DNA of 64,000 nt from Microcoleus sp. FACHB-1515 (GTDB taxonomy: Bacteria > Cyanobacteriota > Cyanobacteriia > Elainellales > Elainellaceae). Shown here one piece after another: positions 61,750 to 64,000 of the stretch. The notes under the pieces are model-generated. The model was not told where the DNA came from. It saw only the letters and a list, made by a program, of their open reading frames with translations, and did not search any database. Position 1 is the stretch's first letter. Each line of letters starts with the position of its first letter. The stretch covers positions 1 through 64,000 of the forward strand of contig NZ_JACJPO010000054.1 in the NCBI RefSeq assembly GCF_014696105.1, in the 5' to 3' direction. A program made the position numbers and the translations under genes.

Positions 61750-62894
61750 GAAAACACCTCCGCAGGATCAGCTTTAATCACTTTTCGGACGGAAATCAAG
61801 CCGGAGATGGAACACATGGCGATCGTCAAGAGCAGCACAAAAATCGCGCGTCCCATGTTCATTGCCATTGGCAAAGCGTTGTTGGTCGCCGTGCGCGTCA
61901 ATCCATAAAGTCCGATCGAGATGATGTAGCCAGGAATGTAGCCCATGACTGCCAGAATCACGGCTTCTTGCAGAACGACGTTGAACAAAAAGCGGCTGCG
62001 GTAGCCCATTGCTTTGAGCGTCGCGTATTCCGGTAGATGGCTGGCGATGTCGGTTGAGAGAATCTGATAAACAATCACCGTGCCAACGATGAACGAGACG
62101 ACAACGCCCATGCCGAAGATGAAGCCGATCGAAGTGGTGCCAATCCAGTAAGCCTGCTCACGATCGATAATTTCCTGCTGCGTCATCACCAAGACATCTT
62201 TCGGCAATCGGGCGCGAACTGCCTTTTTCACCGCTTCGACGTTTGCACCTGGTGTGACTTGAATTAAGCCCAAATCAATGCTGCTGAGCGGACGCGGACT
62301 AAACAGCCTACGGAAATTTTGGTCGCTGACGATAATCGTGCCGTCTGCTGCAAAGCCGCCGCCCAACGTGTATTGCCCGCCGATCGTGACTCGCCGCCGA
62401 CTGCTTTCGGTTTCGATTCCGGTTGTCTGCGGTCCAAATTCTGGACGCGAGAAGCGATCGATCAAAACTGTATCCGGCTGGCGCAAAATCTGAAGCGTTT
62501 CCGGCTGATTCAGTTCTGGCATTGTCCAAACCGGATCGGTCGGATTAAAGCCATACACGAACATCGATCGCGTCCGGCGAGTTTCCGGATTGCGCCACTG
62601 CTGATAGCCGACATACAAAGGCATGACGCGCTCAACGCCTTCGAGTCCGGCCACCTGATAAAGTCGGTCGCGATCGAAGGGTTTGCTGGTGCTAATTTCC
62701 AACGTGCGCGGCGAGATCAGGAAAATTTGCGCGTTCATCCGGCTATAAAGCTGGCTGGCCGTTAGCGCCAAAGAACCGAGAAAGCCAAGATTCATGAACA
62801 CCAGCAGGACGGCAAACGCGACTCCGGCGATCGCCACAATCAAGCGCGTCCGTTCTGAAATTAAATTGAGAAAGGCCAATGGTGTGCGTTTCAT
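61746..62894 (-). CDS. devC: DevC-type ABC exporter permease (first copy)
   Basis: A 382-residue permease with the same layout as its neighbour: N-terminal TPLAFLNLISERTRLIVAIA, a large periplasmic domain, and the C-terminal membrane part with DIASHLPEYATLKAMGYRSR, LGYIPGY-like VMGYIPGYIISIGL and ISVRKVIKADPAEVF. The two permeases share the overall sequence pattern (TLKAMGY, PAEVF ending) but differ throughout, so they could form a heterodimer. The start overlaps the HAD gene stop by 4 bases. Confidence 0.92.
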   Translation of the reverse strand: MKRTPLAFLNLISERTRLIVAIAGVAFAVLLVFMNLGFLGSLALTASQLYSRMNAQIFLISPRTLEISTSKPFDRDRLYQVAGLEGVERVMPLYVGYQQWRNPETRRTRSMFVYGFNPTDPVWTMPELNQPETLQILRQPDTVLIDRFSRPEFGPQTTGIETESSRRRVTIGGQYTLGGGFAADGTIIVSDQNFRRLFSPRPLSSIDLGLIQVTPGANVEAVKKAVRARLPKDVLVMTQQEIIDREQAYWIGTTSIGFIFGMGVVVSFIVGTVIVYQILSTDIASHLPEYATLKAMGYRSRFLFNVVLQEAVILAVMGYIPGYIISIGLYGLTRTATNNALPMAMNMGRAIFVLLLTIAMCSISGLISVRKVIKADPAEVFS

Positions 62895-63457
62895 TCCAAC
62901 ACCTCTCGCACATCGATCGATCGCATTCCCGCTCGTTTGGCGGCTTCAAGTCCCGTATCGCTGTCTTCATAAACTAAGCAGTCAGCCGGAGCAACGCCGA
63001 GCCGTTCCGCCGCCAGCAGAAAAATGTCGGGTGCAGGTTTACCGTGCTGCACATCGTTTCGGCAAACGATCGCATCAAAATCTTGACGCATCTCGATCGC
63101 ATCCAAAGTCGCTTCCACCACAGATCGATCGCCGCCCGAAGCTAGTGCGATCGGCAGTTTTCCAGCGTGGTCGCGAGCAATTGCGGCGATCGGCTCGATC
63201 GGGCGAATTTTGTCAACAAGCTGATAAAACTGCTGCTGGCGCGATCGATTCACTGCGTCTACGTCCAGCGCGTAGCCAAACTGCTGATTGAACTGCACGA
63301 GCATTTCACCTGCCGACAAGCCACAGTGGTCGTAAAACCAAGCGCGATCGAACGCGATGCCAAATGCGTGGAGGGCGATCGCAAACGATTCAAAATGCGC
63401 GGGCAGCGTATCGGCCAGCGTCCCGTCGCAGTCAAAAATTAGAGCGCGGGCGTTCAT
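62891..63457 (-). CDS. HAD-superfamily phosphatase, beta-phosphoglucomutase-like
   Basis: The 188-residue protein has HAD motif I FDCDGTLADT (nucleophile D9, D11), motif II LASGGDRSVV, motif III GKPAPDIF and motif IV VYEDSDTGLEAA. A cap (about 15-85) is of the beta-phosphoglucomutase/phosphatase type. The substrate is unknown. It sits between the devB-like gene and the first devC, overlapping both by 4 bases, so it is translated with the exporter. That placement hints at a phosphorylated substrate, but this is inference. Confidence 0.9.
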   Translation of the reverse strand: MNARALIFDCDGTLADTLPAHFESFAIALHAFGIAFDRAWFYDHCGLSAGEMLVQFNQQFGYALDVDAVNRSRQQQFYQLVDKIRPIEPIAAIARDHAGKLPIALASGGDRSVVEATLDAIEMRQDFDAIVCRNDVQHGKPAPDIFLLAAERLGVAPADCLVYEDSDTGLEAAKRAGMRSIDVREVLE

Positions 63458-64000
63458 GACGGTTCAGAAGTAGCAGTGGGACTGGGCGAAGGCGTGACGG
63501 GTGAAGGCGCCCCTTCAACATCAATGCGGACATCCACCTGTAAGTTAGTAAGCTGCCGCACTGGTTCACTTTGATCGAGGCGGATGCGGACTTCGACCAC
63601 GCGAGCATCCGCATTTGCTGCGGGATCATCATCCAAAATATTGTTTTTGAAGATTTGGCTGCCGATGCGAGTCACGCGGCCTGTCAACGTCTCGCTGAAT
63701 GCTCCGTTGCGGCTGGTAATCGTTGCTGTTTGACCGACCCGGACGCGCCCGATGTCAGTTTCATATACTTCTGCCACCACATCCATCTGGCGTGTGTTGC
63801 CTAATTCCAAAATGCCCTGTTCTTGCGTGCCGCTGCCGCCTGCTGCGATCGCTTCTCCGGTTTTCGTATGGATTCGCAGCACTTCGCCTGTACGCGGAGC
63901 GCGAATGACCGTCCGAGCCAGTTGCGCCTCGGCAAGCTGCAAGTTGCGAGCAGCAGACTGAACGGTGACTTCGGCTTGCGATCGCGTCAGTTCCGCTTCA
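63454..64000 (-). CDS. devB: DevB-type membrane fusion protein (partial)
   Basis: Only the C-terminal 181 residues are inside the window; the gene continues beyond 64000. The visible part has a helical hairpin end (LTRSQAEVTVQSAARNLQ and LAEAQLARTVIRAPRTGEVL), the biotinyl-lipoyl-like half IHTKTGEAI, and the beta-barrel MDVVAEVYETDIGRVRVGQ of HlyD/DevB adaptors. The C-terminus is a proline/serine/threonine-rich tail (APSPVTPSPSPTATSEPS). In DevBCA systems it links the inner permease to an outer TolC-like protein. It leads the operon. Confidence 0.9.
   Translation of the reverse strand, partial: EAELTRSQAEVTVQSAARNLQLAEAQLARTVIRAPRTGEVLRIHTKTGEAIAAGGSGTQEQGILELGNTRQMDVVAEVYETDIGRVRVGQTATITSRNGAFSETLTGRVTRIGSQIFKNNILDDDPAANADARVVEVRIRLDQSEPVRQLTNLQVDVRIDVEGAPSPVTPSPSPTATSEPS

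Overview
The window is bacterial chromosome from a cyanobacterium, probably filamentous. The palindrome GCGATCGC (HIP1), typical of cyanobacterial genomes, recurs throughout genes and spacers. Several genes belong to families largely confined to cyanobacteria: RppA, DevBCA, a GlgA2-type glycogen synthase, GvpG, an NblB-like HEAT protein and DUF4079. I see no tRNA, rRNA, CRISPR array or prophage. The gene content is mostly chromosomal housekeeping plus signalling, envelope and carbohydrate functions.

Layout. 1-0.9 kb: the right end of an IS1-type element has cut off the N-terminus of a DUF6585 gene, followed by a lone gvpG. 1-4.7 kb: serA and rppA on +; a ferredoxin/LivF-type ATPase pair and a small conserved ORF on -. 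4.9-14 kb: two alpha/beta hydrolases, nanE, a PAS-GGDEF-EAL protein, a molybdopterin oxidoreductase, a LOG-like protein and a GT2 glycosyltransferase. 14-22 kb: a multi-PAS/GAF histidine kinase, apt, a peptide-type permease, a HEAT protein, ldcA with a GT4 glycosyltransferase, and a CmpR/NdhR-like LysR regulator. 22-30.7 kb: fasciclin protein, a repeat-rich RTX protein, glgA2, a three-domain wall hydrolase-like protein, hppD, and a SIMPL-domain gene lying between 62-nt inverted repeats. 31-37 kb: a receiver protein, topoisomerase IB, a Ser/Thr kinase-CHASE2 protein and a frameshifted FG-GAP/RTX gene. 37-46 kb: aroE, a beta-CASP hydrolase, a 40-residue membrane protein, DUF4079, comEC, mgtC behind a Pho box, and a RarA fusion. 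46-55 kb: a modular GH9 cellulase, then a complete fructose phosphotransferase system (fruB-fruK-fruA). 55-59 kb: Uma2 nuclease, glycosyltransferase and a membrane-anchored protein of unknown function. 59-64 kb: a tightly overlapping minus-strand operon devB-HAD-devC-devC-devA, running off the right edge.

How the genes work together. FruA imports and phosphorylates fructose with phosphate relayed through FruB (EIIA-HPr-EI); FruK makes fructose-1,6-bisphosphate. GlgA2 stores glucose. The Dev operon encodes a membrane-fusion protein, two permeases and an ATPase, which together resemble a tripartite exporter; an HAD phosphatase is embedded by ATGA overlaps. Several large proteins (RTX, FG-GAP, GH9) look extracellular but lack N-terminal signal peptides, which points to type I-like secretion for at least the first two.

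The observations I rate highest are the Dev operon with its embedded phosphatase and twin permeases, the inverted-repeat-flanked SIMPL gene, the Pho box before mgtC, the conserved 40-residue protein, and the single-base frameshift in the FG-GAP gene. Nothing here proves a wholly new system from sequence alone.
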